A stretch of DNA of 40,028 nucleotides from Deltaproteobacteria bacterium HGW-Deltaproteobacteria-14. Its GTDB lineage: Bacteria; Myxococcota_A; UBA9042; PHBI01. Position 1 is the stretch's first letter. Each line of letters opens with the position of its first letter. The position numbers and the translations under genes were made by a program. The notes under the pieces are model-generated. The model ran no database searches. It was not told where the DNA came from and saw only the letters and a list, made by a program, of their open reading frames with translations. Where the stretch lies: contig PHBI01000039.1 of assembly GCA_002841945.1 (NCBI GenBank), forward strand, positions 1-40,028, given 5' to 3'. Positions 1 to 13,725 of this stretch are shown one piece after another.

Positions 1-3019
<3,019 letters not shown>

Positions 3020-3274
3020 CGGGGTCTCCGGGTGAAGCGCGCAGAAGCTACAGAAGGCGCCCGGGAGACGCAATGAACGAGCTGCGACCCGCGCCGGGCA
3101 GGCCGCCGCGACACGATGCTTGCCACCGGCGGGGGCGGCCCCCATAATCCTGCGGCCATGTGGTTCAAGCTCACCGTGATGCACCAGCCCGACGTGCTGT
3201 CCTGAGCCGGCGAAGACTCGCCGCGCCCCGCGCACACCGTCCAGCCTGATCACGTCCCCCCCGAGGAGCCCCCC

Positions 3275-4672
3275 ATGTCCGTTTCCACCAGCGCGCCGCC
3301 GGCCGAGCCCGGCGAGGCCCCGATCCGCCACCTCAAGCCCGCCGTCGACCCCGCCACCCTGACCTGGCGCCAGCCGCGCCGCGACGCCTTCTGGCAGCAG
3401 ATCCCGGCGTGGCGCGACGTCGATCGTGAGACCTTCGGCGACTTCCTGTGGCAGGAGAAGAACGCCATCACGACCGTGAAGCGCCTCGTCGAGAGCGTCC
3501 GCGAGCTCGTCAGCGACGCCTTCGTGGCCGACGTCGAGGCGGGGTTCGCCCGCGCCCCGATGGCGGTGCGCATCTCGCCGTACCTGCTGTCGCTCATCGA
3601 CTGGAGCGCGCCGCACGTCGACCCCATCCGGCGCCAGTTCCTGCCGCTCGCGTCGGACCTCGAGCCCGATCACCCGATGCTGACCCTCGACTCGCTCCAC
3701 GAGCAGGAGGACGCGCCGGTGCCGGGGCTCACCCACCGCTACCCGGACAAGGCGCTGTTCCTCGCGCTCGACACCTGCCCGGTCTACTGCCGCTTCTGCA
3801 CCCGCAGCTACGCCGTCGGCCTCGACACCGACCAGGTCGAGAAGGTGCACATCAGGGCGAGCAAGGACCGCTGGGCGCGCGCCTTTCGCTACCTGCGCGA
3901 GCGCCCGGAGGTCGAGGACGTCGTGGTCAGCGGCGGCGACGCGTATCGCCTCAAGGCCGAGCAGCTGCTCGAGATCGGCCACGGCCTGCTCGACATCCCC
4001 CACATCCGGCGCTTCCGCATCGCCACCAAGGGGCTCGCGATCCTGCCGATGCGGATCAAGGCCGGTGACCCGTGGACCGAGGCGGTGACGACGCTCAACG
4101 AGCGCGCCCGCAAGCTCGGCAAGGACCTGGCGATCCACACGCACTTCGGCCACGCCAACGAGATCACGAGCTTCAGCGAGGACATGATGCGCCTGCTGCA
4201 GGAGCGTGGCGTCCTCGTGCGCAACCAGGCCGTGCTCCAGCGCGGGGTCAACGACACCCACGACGCGATGCTCGAGCTGACCCGCAAGCTCGGCTACGTC
4301 AACGTCCACCCGTACTACGTCTACGTGTGCGACATGGTCCGCGGGGTCGAGAACCTGCGCACGACGGTCGACACCGCCCTCGGGCTCGAGAAGCGCCTGC
4401 GCGGCGCCACCGCTGGCTTCAACACGCCCACCTTCGTCGTCGACGCGATGGGCGGCGGGGGTAAGCGCGACGCGCACAGCTTCGAGCACTACGACCGCGA
4501 GACCGGCATCTCGGTCTACGCCGCGCCGAGCGTGAAGGAGGGGCAGCTCTTCTTCTACTTCGACCCGCTCTCGGCGCTGTCGGCGGACGTCCAGGCCGCC
4601 TGGCAGGACGCCGACCAGCGCGCGGAGATGCTGCAGGCCGCGATCAACGCCGCGCGCGCCGGTCTGCGATGA
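3275..4672 (+). CDS. kamA: KamA-family radical SAM lysine 2,3-aminomutase
   Basis: This 465-residue protein is a PLP-dependent radical SAM aminomutase that would interconvert L-alpha-lysine and L-beta-lysine. The [4Fe-4S] motif CPVYCRFC (Cys168, Cys172, Cys175) has the CX3CX2C spacing of the family. The PLP lysine lies in GGGGK (Lys397). The two acidic residues that recognise the substrate side-chain amine in clostridial lysine aminomutase appear to be kept, in YVYVCDMVRG and FVVDAMGGGGK. That favours lysine over glutamate as substrate, but this is inference from recalled alignments. The ATG is preceded by GAGGAG at a good distance. Length is normal for the family. No beta-lysine acetyltransferase gene lies nearby, so an osmolyte role cannot be argued from context. 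A strong hairpin follows the stop. EpmB is less likely because the chain is too long. Confidence 0.88.
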   Translation: MSVSTSAPPAEPGEAPIRHLKPAVDPATLTWRQPRRDAFWQQIPAWRDVDRETFGDFLWQEKNAITTVKRLVESVRELVSDAFVADVEAGFARAPMAVRISPYLLSLIDWSAPHVDPIRRQFLPLASDLEPDHPMLTLDSLHEQEDAPVPGLTHRYPDKALFLALDTCPVYCRFCTRSYAVGLDTDQVEKVHIRASKDRWARAFRYLRERPEVEDVVVSGGDAYRLKAEQLLEIGHGLLDIPHIRRFRIATKGLAILPMRIKAGDPWTEAVTTLNERARKLGKDLAIHTHFGHANEITSFSEDMMRLLQERGVLVRNQAVLQRGVNDTHDAMLELTRKLGYVNVHPYYVYVCDMVRGVENLRTTVDTALGLEKRLRGATAGFNTPTFVVDAMGGGGKRDAHSFEHYDRETGISVYAAPSVKEGQLFFYFDPLSALSADVQAAWQDADQRAEMLQAAINAARAGLR

Positions 4673-4679
4673 GCCCGGG

Positions 4680-4711
4680 CTGGCGCGGGACGGTTTGACG
4701 TCCCGCGCCAG
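4680..4711 (+). terminator. Perfect 13-bp hairpin after kamA
   Basis: CTGGCGCGGGACG is followed by the six-base loop GTTTGA and the exact reverse complement. It starts 8 bases after the kamA stop and ends 17 bases before the kinase ATG. There is no T tract, so it is either a U-less terminator or an RNA-stability or attenuation element at the kinase 5' end. Confidence 0.55.
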
Positions 4712-4728
4712 CAGCCGATAATCAGCCG

Positions 4729-5766
4729 ATGATCGATGCTCACGTAGGGCGAATGCTCGGCGGAGGCGCCTACCGCGTGGACGCGCTCCTGGCGAGCGGC
4801 GCGATGGGGCGCGTCTACCTCGGAGAGCAGCTGTCGGTAGGCCGCGAGGTCGTCGTCAAGACGCTCAAGCTCTCGGACACCGACACCGAGCTCAACGAGA
4901 TCCTCGCGCGCCGCTTCCAGCGCGAGGCCGTCGCCACCGCGCGCCTCGACCACCCAAACACCGTGCGCCTCATCGACTACGGGGACGACGACGGGCTCCA
5001 GTACCTCGTGCTCGAGCGCCTCCACGGCCGCTCGTTGGCGCAGGTCCTCAGCGACGAGGGCCCGCTCCCGGCGCCCGAGGTCGCCCGCATCGGCGTCTGC
5101 ATCTGCCGCTCGCTCGCGGCGGCGCACGCGGCGGGCGTGATCCACCGCGACCTGAAGCCGGAGAACGTCTTCCTCTGCGACTACCCGGGGGAGCCGCGGG
5201 TCGTGAAGGTCATGGACTTCGGGGTCGCCCGCCTGCTCCCGCACACCGACCAGCACGTGAGCCGTATCACCACCGCGGGGCTCACCGTCGGCACCCCGAT
5301 GTACATCGCACCGGAGCAAGCGCGGGGGCTCGACACCACGCCAGCGACCGATCTCTACTCGCTCGGGGTCGTGCTCTTCGAGCTCCTCGCCGGGTACCCG
5401 CCGTTCGTCGGCGGCTCCGGGATGGAGATCGCGATCAAGCACATCAAGGAGGCGCCGCCCGCGCTCCCGACCCAGGGTCTGCCGCCGGCGCACGCCGCTG
5501 TGTGGCGCGATCTCGTCGCCTCGCTGCTCGCCAAGGACCCGGCCTGGCGCCCCGCGAGCGCCGCGGAGGTCGCCGGCCACCTCGCGGAGCTCGCGCACGA
5601 CTCCCCCCTCGTCGTCCCCGAGCAGCCGGGCTCCGCCGCCGCGCCGGCCCCGGCCCTCGCGCTCCCACCCTCGCCCCGCGCCGCGCCGACGCAGCGCCTG
5701 TGGCTCATGGCCGCCGCGGCCAGCGTCGCCCTGTTCATCGGCGTGCTGCTCGGGCGCCTGCTATAG
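4729..5766 (+). CDS. Membrane-anchored Ser/Thr protein kinase
   Basis: A Hanks-type kinase of 345 residues. The glycine loop is LASGAMGRVY (21-30), the ATP-binding lysine is in VVVK (Lys44), and the helix-C glutamate is probably Glu66. The catalytic loop is HRDLKPEN (139-146, catalytic Asp141), the metal-binding motif is DFG (163-165), and the activation segment runs to GTPMYIAPEQ (APE at 194-196). All residues needed for catalysis are present, so it should be active. After the kinase fold (to about 280) come an Ala/Pro-rich linker and one C-terminal hydrophobic segment (about 323-345) ending in RLL, so the kinase domain faces the cytoplasm and no extracellular sensor exists. Kinases of this design are abundant in myxobacteria. 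Its target is not evident; neighbours are metabolic. It may be transcribed alone or by read-through from kamA. Confidence 0.93.
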   Translation: MIDAHVGRMLGGGAYRVDALLASGAMGRVYLGEQLSVGREVVVKTLKLSDTDTELNEILARRFQREAVATARLDHPNTVRLIDYGDDDGLQYLVLERLHGRSLAQVLSDEGPLPAPEVARIGVCICRSLAAAHAAGVIHRDLKPENVFLCDYPGEPRVVKVMDFGVARLLPHTDQHVSRITTAGLTVGTPMYIAPEQARGLDTTPATDLYSLGVVLFELLAGYPPFVGGSGMEIAIKHIKEAPPALPTQGLPPAHAAVWRDLVASLLAKDPAWRPASAAEVAGHLAELAHDSPLVVPEQPGSAAAPAPALALPPSPRAAPTQRLWLMAAAASVALFIGVLLGRLL

Positions 5767-5871
5767 GCCCGACGCCGATCACTCGAGCGCAGCACCGCGC
5801 AGCTACAGGCCCGGGGGTGTCTTACCGCTCCGTTCTTCACCGCTGAGGACGCGGATGTCGACCCCTGTGAC

Positions 5872-5888
5872 CCTCGGGCCTACCGAGG
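5872..5888. terminator. Short hairpin between convergent kinase and cysH genes
   Basis: CCTCGG, loop GCCTA, then CCGAGG. It sits in the 204-base convergent gap 5767-5970. The right part of the gap (about 5925-5970) is unusually AT-rich for this window. The stem is only 6 bp without a T tract, so the terminator assignment is weak. Confidence 0.25.
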
Positions 5889-5970
5889 CGCCCCCCGTGC
5901 TCTCCGCGCCCTCCACAGCAGGCATCACCTTTAGATTCAAAGAGTTACACCCAAGCGATCGGCATCGATT

Positions 5971-6996
5971 CTAACCCGGCTGCCGATCGTCCTCCCGGGG
6001 CGGGCCCAGGTGCAGCCCGCACTCCTTCTTCGTCGCCTCCTCCCACCACCAGCGACCCTCGCGCTCATGCTGGCCGGGATGGACGGGGCGCGTACACGGG
6101 GCGCACCCGATCGACTTGAAGCCGCGTTCGTGCAGCGGGTTGTAGGGGACCTCGTGCGCTCGGATGTAGTGCCAGACGTCCGCCGAGGTCCACCGCGCCA
6201 GGGGGTTCAGCTTCAGCAGCGTCGCCCCATCGCGCGGATCGTCCTGCGCGCTCGGCACCTCGCCCCGGGTCGCCGGGCTCTGATCCTGGCGCTGCCCGGT
6301 GATCCACGCGCGCTTGCCGCGCAGCGCGCGCCCGAGCGGCTCGACCTTGCGGACCCCGCAGCACTCGCCGTGGCCATCCTCGAGAAACGAGAAGAGCCCC
6401 TTGTCCCGCACCAGCGCCTCGACCGCGACCGTGTCCGGGCTCACCACGTCGACCGTGATCCCGTAGCGCCGCCGGACGTCCTCGATGAACCGATAGGTCT
6501 CGGCGTGGAGGCGGCCGGTGTCGAGGCAGAAGACCGAGAACGGGAGCCCGGTGGCGGTCGCCATGTCGATCAGCACCACGTCCTCGGCCCCCGAGAAGGC
6601 GATGGCGCAGTCGGCGCCATAGCGCTCGAGAGCCCAGCGCACGATGGCCTCGGGCTCCGCGCCGCGCAGCAGCCCCGTGACCAGCCCGGCGTCCCCGCCC
6701 GCGGAGGCCGAATCTTGCGCCGCAACAGAGCCGAACAGGTGATCCTGGATCAGCTGAAGAGCGCTCCTTACAACGGTCTCGCGATCCCCGTCGCGCACGA
6801 CAAAGAAGGGCGCTTCCGCAACGCCACAACGACGCGCGAGCGCCATCCACGGGGACTCGGGCTCGCCGTCGGACGCCCACACCACCTCGTCGATCCGGCC
6901 CCACAGGCCGCGCCGACGCAGCAGCTCCTCCGTCTGCACGCATTTCGGGCACGCCTCTCCCGTGGAGAGCCGCTTCTGGACCATGATCAGCGCCAT
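5971..6996 (-). CDS. cysH: [4Fe-4S] APS/PAPS reductase (CysH) with N-terminal glutaredoxin-like domain
   Basis: A 341-residue enzyme of assimilatory sulfate reduction, reducing adenylyl- or phosphoadenylyl-sulfate to sulfite. Residues 1-88 look like a thioredoxin/glutaredoxin-fold domain with a CPKC redox pair (Cys16, Cys19) and the cis-proline stretch EAPFFVV. Residues about 105-341 are the reductase. They hold the PP-loop SGAEDVVL (135-142), the iron-sulfur ligands CC (212-213) and CAPC (Cys298, Cys301), and the catalytic tail ECGLHLG (Cys326). The CC...CXXC set marks the iron-sulfur type that usually prefers APS. Plant APS reductases carry the redox domain at the C-terminus; here it is at the N-terminus, so the protein may supply its own electrons from glutathione or thioredoxin. 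ATG 6996 is used; ATG 6984 is an alternative. The frame stays open far upstream but only as the shadow of the antiporter gene. Confidence 0.9.
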   Translation of the reverse strand: MALIMVQKRLSTGEACPKCVQTEELLRRRGLWGRIDEVVWASDGEPESPWMALARRCGVAEAPFFVVRDGDRETVVRSALQLIQDHLFGSVAAQDSASAGGDAGLVTGLLRGAEPEAIVRWALERYGADCAIAFSGAEDVVLIDMATATGLPFSVFCLDTGRLHAETYRFIEDVRRRYGITVDVVSPDTVAVEALVRDKGLFSFLEDGHGECCGVRKVEPLGRALRGKRAWITGQRQDQSPATRGEVPSAQDDPRDGATLLKLNPLARWTSADVWHYIRAHEVPYNPLHERGFKSIGCAPCTRPVHPGQHEREGRWWWEEATKKECGLHLGPPREDDRQPG

Positions 6997-7025
6997 TGAC
7001 CGCCTCGCGAGCGAGCGTCTATGGT
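6996..7025 (+). promoter_or_regulatory. Candidate promoter for the antiporter gene
   Basis: TTGACC, an 18-base spacer, then TATGGT. The -35 box overlaps the cysH start codon on the other strand, so the two divergent genes could compete. It would give a leader of about 125 bases. Confidence 0.4.
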
Positions 7026-7031
7026 GCGCAC

Positions 7032-7155
7032 GCCCTGAGCGCGTGTCCAGGCACGCGCTCGCGGCGCATCGACACCGCGGTCGCGAGGCCAGCGGCCCTG
7101 GCGTGGGACCGCCGATTGCTCCTCGCGGGCGTGACGCGTTTTGGGAGGCACGACT
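7032..7155 (+). promoter_or_regulatory. Structured 5' leader of the antiporter gene
   Basis: The leader contains a perfect 9-bp hairpin at 7037-7060 (GAGCGCGTG, loop TCCAGG, CACGCGCTC) and a smaller GCCAG/CTGGC hairpin around 7090-7105, followed by the ribosome site GGAGG at 7144-7148. Cation-responsive riboswitches are known for some antiporter genes, but I cannot match this leader to a named class by eye. Confidence 0.35.
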
Positions 7156-8487
7156 TTGGCCAGTTCGGTCGAGATTTGGGCGACGGTCCTTTTTGGCATC
7201 GCCATTCTCCACACCTTCAGCGTCAAGCGGTTCGAGCACCTCGCGCACAACTACCCGCAGGGGTCGGTAGGCGAGAACTTCTTCCACCTGCTCGGCGAGG
7301 TGGAGGTGGTGTTCGGCCTGTGGGCCAGCGTGATGATCATCGGGCTCGCCATCATGCACGGCAGCCACGAGGCGGTCTCCTACCTCGAGGGCCAATTCAC
7401 GGTCCCCGGCACCGATCACTTGGTGAAGGTCGAGTTCACCGAGCCGCTGTTCGTGATCGTCATCATGGCCATCTCGGCCACGCGCCCGATCCTGCAGTTC
7501 ACCGCCGGGATCATCGAGATCGTCGCCCGGATCCTCCCTCTGCCGAAGGGGCTCCGCTTCTTCGTCGCCGCCCTCATCGTCGGCCCGCTCCTCGGCTCCT
7601 TCATCACCGAGCCGGCGGCCATGACGGTGACCGCGCTGCTCCTCAAGCGCCGGTACTACGACAAGGGCATCAGCCTGAAGTTGATGTACGCGACCATCGG
7701 CGTGCTCTTCGTGAACGTCTCCATCGGCGGAACGCTGACGAACTTCGCCGCCCCGCCGGTGCTGATGGTCGCCAAGGAGTTCAACCTCACCATCGGGATG
7801 ATGCTCACGCACTTCGGCTGGAAGGCCGCGATCGCGGTCGTCATCAACGCCTTCGGGGTCGCGTGGCTCTTCAGGCGCGAGCTCATCGCCATGGTCGACC
7901 GCGCGGGCGACCTGAGCCAGCCCCCCCCGAAGTCCGAGCAGCGCGTGCCCATCTGGCTCATCGGGCTCCACATCGCGCTGATGGCCGGCGTGGTCTACTT
8001 CAACCACCACGCCATCGTGTTCTTCATCATCTTCCTCTTCTTCCTCGGCCTGGCCGAGGTCACCAGCGAGTACCAGGACGAGCTCAAGCTCCGCGAGTCC
8101 TTGCTCGTCGGCTACTTCCTGATGGGCCTCGTCATCCTCGGCGGGCTCCAGCGCTGGTGGCTGCAGCCGACGCTGAGCAGCCTCAACGAGCTCCCCCTCT
8201 ACCTCGGCGCGAGCGGCCTGACCGCGATCACCGACAACGCCGCCCTCACCTACCTGGGCTCCCAGGTCCCGAACCTCTCCGAGGCCTCCCAGTACGCGCT
8301 CGTCGCCGGCGCCGTCACCGGCGGCGGGCTCACCGTCATCGCCAACGCCCCCAACCCCGCCGGCTTCGGCATCCTGCGCTCGAGCTTCGGTGACGAGGGC
8401 ATCTCCCCGCTCAGCCTCCTCCTCGCCGCCCTCATCCCGACGCTGGTGGCCGGCTGCTGCCTCTGGTTCCTGCCGCACCTCGCGTAG
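7156..8487 (+). CDS. Putative Na+/H+ antiporter-type membrane protein
   Basis: A polytopic inner-membrane protein of 443 residues with about 11-12 hydrophobic segments and the conserved-looking stretches [33 protein letters not shown] and [15 protein letters not shown]. The paired TN/TEP and TDNA loops resemble ion-transporter-superfamily half-repeats, and the whole matches the family annotated as putative Na+/H+ antiporter (Na_H_antiport type); this is by recollection, with transport substrate unproven. I chose TTG 7156 because GGAGG lies 7 bases upstream; a TTG at 7141 in the same frame lies upstream of that GGAGG. The gene is divergent from cysH and convergent with the HEAT gene. Confidence 0.8.
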   Translation: MASSVEIWATVLFGIAILHTFSVKRFEHLAHNYPQGSVGENFFHLLGEVEVVFGLWASVMIIGLAIMHGSHEAVSYLEGQFTVPGTDHLVKVEFTEPLFVIVIMAISATRPILQFTAGIIEIVARILPLPKGLRFFVAALIVGPLLGSFITEPAAMTVTALLLKRRYYDKGISLKLMYATIGVLFVNVSIGGTLTNFAAPPVLMVAKEFNLTIGMMLTHFGWKAAIAVVINAFGVAWLFRRELIAMVDRAGDLSQPPPKSEQRVPIWLIGLHIALMAGVVYFNHHAIVFFIIFLFFLGLAEVTSEYQDELKLRESLLVGYFLMGLVILGGLQRWWLQPTLSSLNELPLYLGASGLTAITDNAALTYLGSQVPNLSEASQYALVAGAVTGGGLTVIANAPNPAGFGILRSSFGDEGISPLSLLLAALIPTLVAGCCLWFLPHLA

Positions 8488-8517
8488 GCGCGGGCTGCGT
8501 GAGCGCGGGCCGGCTGC

Positions 8518-8545
8518 GTGAGCGGCAGCGGCTGCGCCCGCTCAC
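8518..8545. terminator. Hairpin between convergent antiporter and HEAT genes
   Basis: GTGAGCGG pairs with CCGCTCAC around a 12-base loop. A 13-base direct repeat (GGCTGCGTGAGCG at 8493 and 8512) means that the right arm can also pair with the first copy, with one bulged base. No T tract on either strand. Probably a shared bidirectional terminator. Confidence 0.45.
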
Positions 8546-8558
8546 CCCACCCGCCGCC

Positions 8559-9464
8559 TCACTCCTCCTCGGGCTTGCCGGCGCCGTCCGAGGGCTTCTT
8601 CTCGCCCCCATCCGCGGGCGGCCTCTCGGCGGGCTGCTCCCCCTTCAGCTTCGCGATCGCCTCGCTCGCGTGCTGCTTGACGACCGGCTCCGCGCCCTCC
8701 GCGAGGGGGGTCAGGGCGGCGACGGCCCGCGCGTCTCCCAGCTCGCCGAGGGCCCAGCAGACCGCGGCCAGAGCCTGCTTGTTCTTCTCGGCGCGGAGCC
8801 GCGCCATCAGCGGCTCGACCGCCGCCGCCGCCTTCAGGTTGGCCAGCGCGATGGCCGCCATCCCGCGCACCCCAGCCGCCGGGTCCTTCTCCGCCCGGCG
8901 CAGCAGGTGGTCCACCGCCCGCGCGTCCTTGGCCGCGGCCAGCGCCTCGACGACGGCGGCCCGCACGTCCTCGTCCTTGTCCCGCAGCGCCGTCAGCAGC
9001 GCCGGCACCGCCGCCGCCCCCGGCGTCCGTGACAGCGCCGAGGCGGCCTCGAAGCGCACGTTCACGTCCTTGTCCGCGAGCGCCTTCGCGAGCGCCGGCA
9101 CGACCTCCGGGGTGTGCATGTTCCCCAGCGCGAACGCCGCCGCGGCCCGGATCCGCACCAGCGGCTCGTCGGCGAGCAGCCCCTCGAGCGCCTCTCGCGC
9201 CGCGGGCACGACGACCTCGCTCAGCACCCCGAGGGTCCAGAACTTCGTCATCTCGGTCTGGTCCTTCAGGCCGACCGCCAGCTCGGGCCATATCTCGGCG
9301 CCACGCCGCACCAGCGCGCGGATCGGCGGACAGTCCAGATCCTCGCAGGACTCGAGCTTCTTCACGAGATCCTCGACCGTCGGCTCGGGCGCGGCCGCCG
9401 CCACGCCGCCGGCGAGCGGCCACAGGGACAAGGCGAGCAACAAGGTCACGGCACGTCGCGTCAT
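8559..9464 (-). CDS. Exported HEAT-repeat protein
   Basis: A 301-residue protein with a Sec signal peptide (MTRRAVTLLLALSLWPLAGG, cleavage after AAA near 25). About five or six HEAT-like helical repeats of about 31 residues follow, with recurring patterns such as VRIRAAAAFALGNM, VNVRFEAASALS, EDVRAAVVEALAA and GVRGMAAIALANLK. A Lys/Glu/Pro-rich tail ends in PEEE. Start 9464 has a perfect GGAGG 6 bases upstream; the frame is open further upstream but that part lacks a ribosome site and would hide the signal peptide. Two Cys residues (ESCEDLDCPP) near the mature N-terminus could form a disulfide. HEAT solenoids are protein-protein scaffolds; this one would act in the periplasm, with unknown partners. 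Confidence 0.88.
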   Translation of the reverse strand: MTRRAVTLLLALSLWPLAGGVAAAAPEPTVEDLVKKLESCEDLDCPPIRALVRRGAEIWPELAVGLKDQTEMTKFWTLGVLSEVVVPAAREALEGLLADEPLVRIRAAAAFALGNMHTPEVVPALAKALADKDVNVRFEAASALSRTPGAAAVPALLTALRDKDEDVRAAVVEALAAAKDARAVDHLLRRAEKDPAAGVRGMAAIALANLKAAAAVEPLMARLRAEKNKQALAAVCWALGELGDARAVAALTPLAEGAEPVVKQHASEAIAKLKGEQPAERPPADGGEKKPSDGAGKPEEE

Positions 9465-9558
9465 CGGATCCTCCGGGTGCGGCGCCATCTTGGCGTCCCA
9501 GCCGCGCCGGGACAAGCGTCGACCCTCCAACCGCCCGCCGCGGTCCCCCCATTCCACG

Positions 9559-9588
9559 TTGACCTTCGACGGTCGCAGCGGCTAACAC
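9559..9588 (+). promoter_or_regulatory. Candidate promoter of the VTT-ppdK-lipoprotein operon
   Basis: TTGACC, an 18-base spacer, then TAACAC. Transcription would start within a few bases of ATG 9600, giving a very short leader or a leaderless mRNA; no convincing ribosome site precedes that ATG. Confidence 0.4.
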
Positions 9589-9599
9589 CTCCCCGAACC

Positions 9600-10253
9600 A
9601 TGGATGCGCCGCTCCCCGAGCGCGAGGGCCCGGCCCCCGCGACCGCCCCGCCCGCGACTGATCCGCCGCGCCCCGGCGAGGTCTTCGACGTGCGCCGCAT
9701 CCTGTGGAAGATGGCCATCGCGACGGTCGTCATCGTCGTCGTCGTCCTCGCAGCGCTCATCCTCTTCAAGGACGAGCTCTCCGCGCTCAGCAAGACCTTC
9801 GTCGACCACCTCGGCGGCTTCGGCATCGCCCTCGGCTTCATCCTCCCGGACGGCTTCACGATCCCGCTGCCCAACGACGCCTTCACCTTCTTCGGCTACC
9901 GCGGCGGCATCCCGTTCTGGGAGTGCGTCGCCTGGGGCACGGCCGGGAGCCTCATCGGCGGCAGCATCGGCTTCTACATCGGCCGAGGCCTCCAGCGCAC
10001 CCGCGCCTACAAGCGCGTCATGCTCACCCGGGGCCGCGAGGTGACCCAGATGGTGCAGCGCTACGCCGGCCTGACCCTGCTCCTCGCCGCGCTGACGCCG
10101 ATCCCCTACTCGATCGCCTGCTGGGCGGTCGGCGCCGGCGGGATGCGCTATCGCACCTTCTTGCTCATCTCGCTGTCGCGCGTCGTGAAGGTCGCCTTCT
10201 ACCTGTGGCTCATCGCCGAGGGCATCCTCCCGGCCTTCGAGGCCAACTCATGA
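9600..10253 (+). CDS. VTT-domain (SNARE-associated/DedA-like) membrane protein
   Basis: A 217-residue inner-membrane protein. A Pro/Ala-rich cytoplasmic start (1-32) is followed by a first membrane segment (about 38-58) and the VTT core. The core includes GGFGIALGFILPDGFTIPLP, GTAGSLIGGSIGFYIGRGL and LAALTPIPYSIACWAVGAGGM, with the re-entrant-loop proline and glycine residues seen in DedA/YqaA-like proteins. Family members act in lipid scrambling or envelope homeostasis; the substrate here is unknown. It is the first gene of a coupled string: its stop overlaps the next ATG (ATGA at 10250-10253). Confidence 0.85.
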   Translation: MDAPLPEREGPAPATAPPATDPPRPGEVFDVRRILWKMAIATVVIVVVVLAALILFKDELSALSKTFVDHLGGFGIALGFILPDGFTIPLPNDAFTFFGYRGGIPFWECVAWGTAGSLIGGSIGFYIGRGLQRTRAYKRVMLTRGREVTQMVQRYAGLTLLLAALTPIPYSIACWAVGAGGMRYRTFLLISLSRVVKVAFYLWLIAEGILPAFEANS

Positions 10254-11050
10254 CCGGCGACCGCCACCCCACGATGGCGCTGCTCGGGGCGTTGCTCCTG
10301 ACCGGCGTCGGCGTCGCGGCCTGCGGTGAGCCGACGCCCGGCCCGTGCGGCGCCGTCGTGGTGTGCGAGCCGGGCGAACGCTGCTTCTCCGACCCCGCCT
10401 GCGACGCCGCCACCCGCTGCGCCCGCGGCCCCGAGGCCGAGCTCTACGGGCGCTCGGCCACCCAGGCCGGCGCCTGCGTCGCCACGGACGACGACGGCTG
10501 CCGGCGATCCGCCGTGACCTGCCCGTTCTGGGGCCAGTGCTCCGCCCCACCCGACGGCTTCGCCCCCGGCGGTCGCTGCCCCGAGACCTCTCGCCGCGAC
10601 GGCGACTACCTCGCCGCCCACCGGCCCGCGTGCGCCGGCCAGGGGACCTGCGTTGCACTGCACGATGACGAATGCGCGAGCGCCAGGATTTGCGCTCTCG
10701 AGGGACGCTGCACTGCACAAAACGGAGTCTGCGTCGCCACCCGTGACGCGGACTGCAAGAGCTCGGAGCTGTGCCGCGAGCTCGGCCACTGCAGCCTCGA
10801 GGGCCTGGCGTGCCGGGCGCTCACCATCGGCGACTGCGCCCAGTCCGTCGCCTGCCGGGATCAAGGAGACTGCGGGATCCGCGCCGGCGCCTGCACCGAC
10901 TGCCGCCGCTCGGAGTGGTGCGCGCTCGAGGGGCTGTGCGCGCTCGGGGTCGACGGCTGCCGCGCGACGAGCGACGCGCAGTGCCGCGGGACGCGGGCCT
11001 GTCAGCAAGAGAAGCGCTGTCGGGTGCAGCTCGGCCGCTGCGTGAGGTGA
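10250..11050 (+). CDS. Cys-rich repeat lipoprotein
   Basis: A 266-residue protein whose signal ends in the lipobox GVAAC (Cys25). An internal ATG at 10274 would give a shorter n-region. The mature part holds five to six degenerate repeats of about 40 residues of the form DxDCxxSxxCxxxGxCxxxxGxC (for example DADCKSSELCRELGHCSLEG), which predict a chain of disulfides in an extracytoplasmic rod. I do not recognise a named family. The start overlaps the upstream stop as ATGA and its own stop overlaps the first possible ppdK ATG, so it is translationally coupled on both sides. Confidence 0.82.
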   Translation: MTGDRHPTMALLGALLLTGVGVAACGEPTPGPCGAVVVCEPGERCFSDPACDAATRCARGPEAELYGRSATQAGACVATDDDGCRRSAVTCPFWGQCSAPPDGFAPGGRCPETSRRDGDYLAAHRPACAGQGTCVALHDDECASARICALEGRCTAQNGVCVATRDADCKSSELCRELGHCSLEGLACRALTIGDCAQSVACRDQGDCGIRAGACTDCRRSEWCALEGLCALGVDGCRATSDAQCRGTRACQQEKRCRVQLGRCVR

Positions 11051-11055
11051 TGGAG

Positions 11056-13721
<2,666 letters not shown>

Positions 13722-13725
<4 letters not shown>

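Noticed and set aside
5971..8478. 835-residue minus-strand frame
   Set aside because: Only the part from ATG 6996 is CysH; the rest is the antisense shadow of the antiporter gene.
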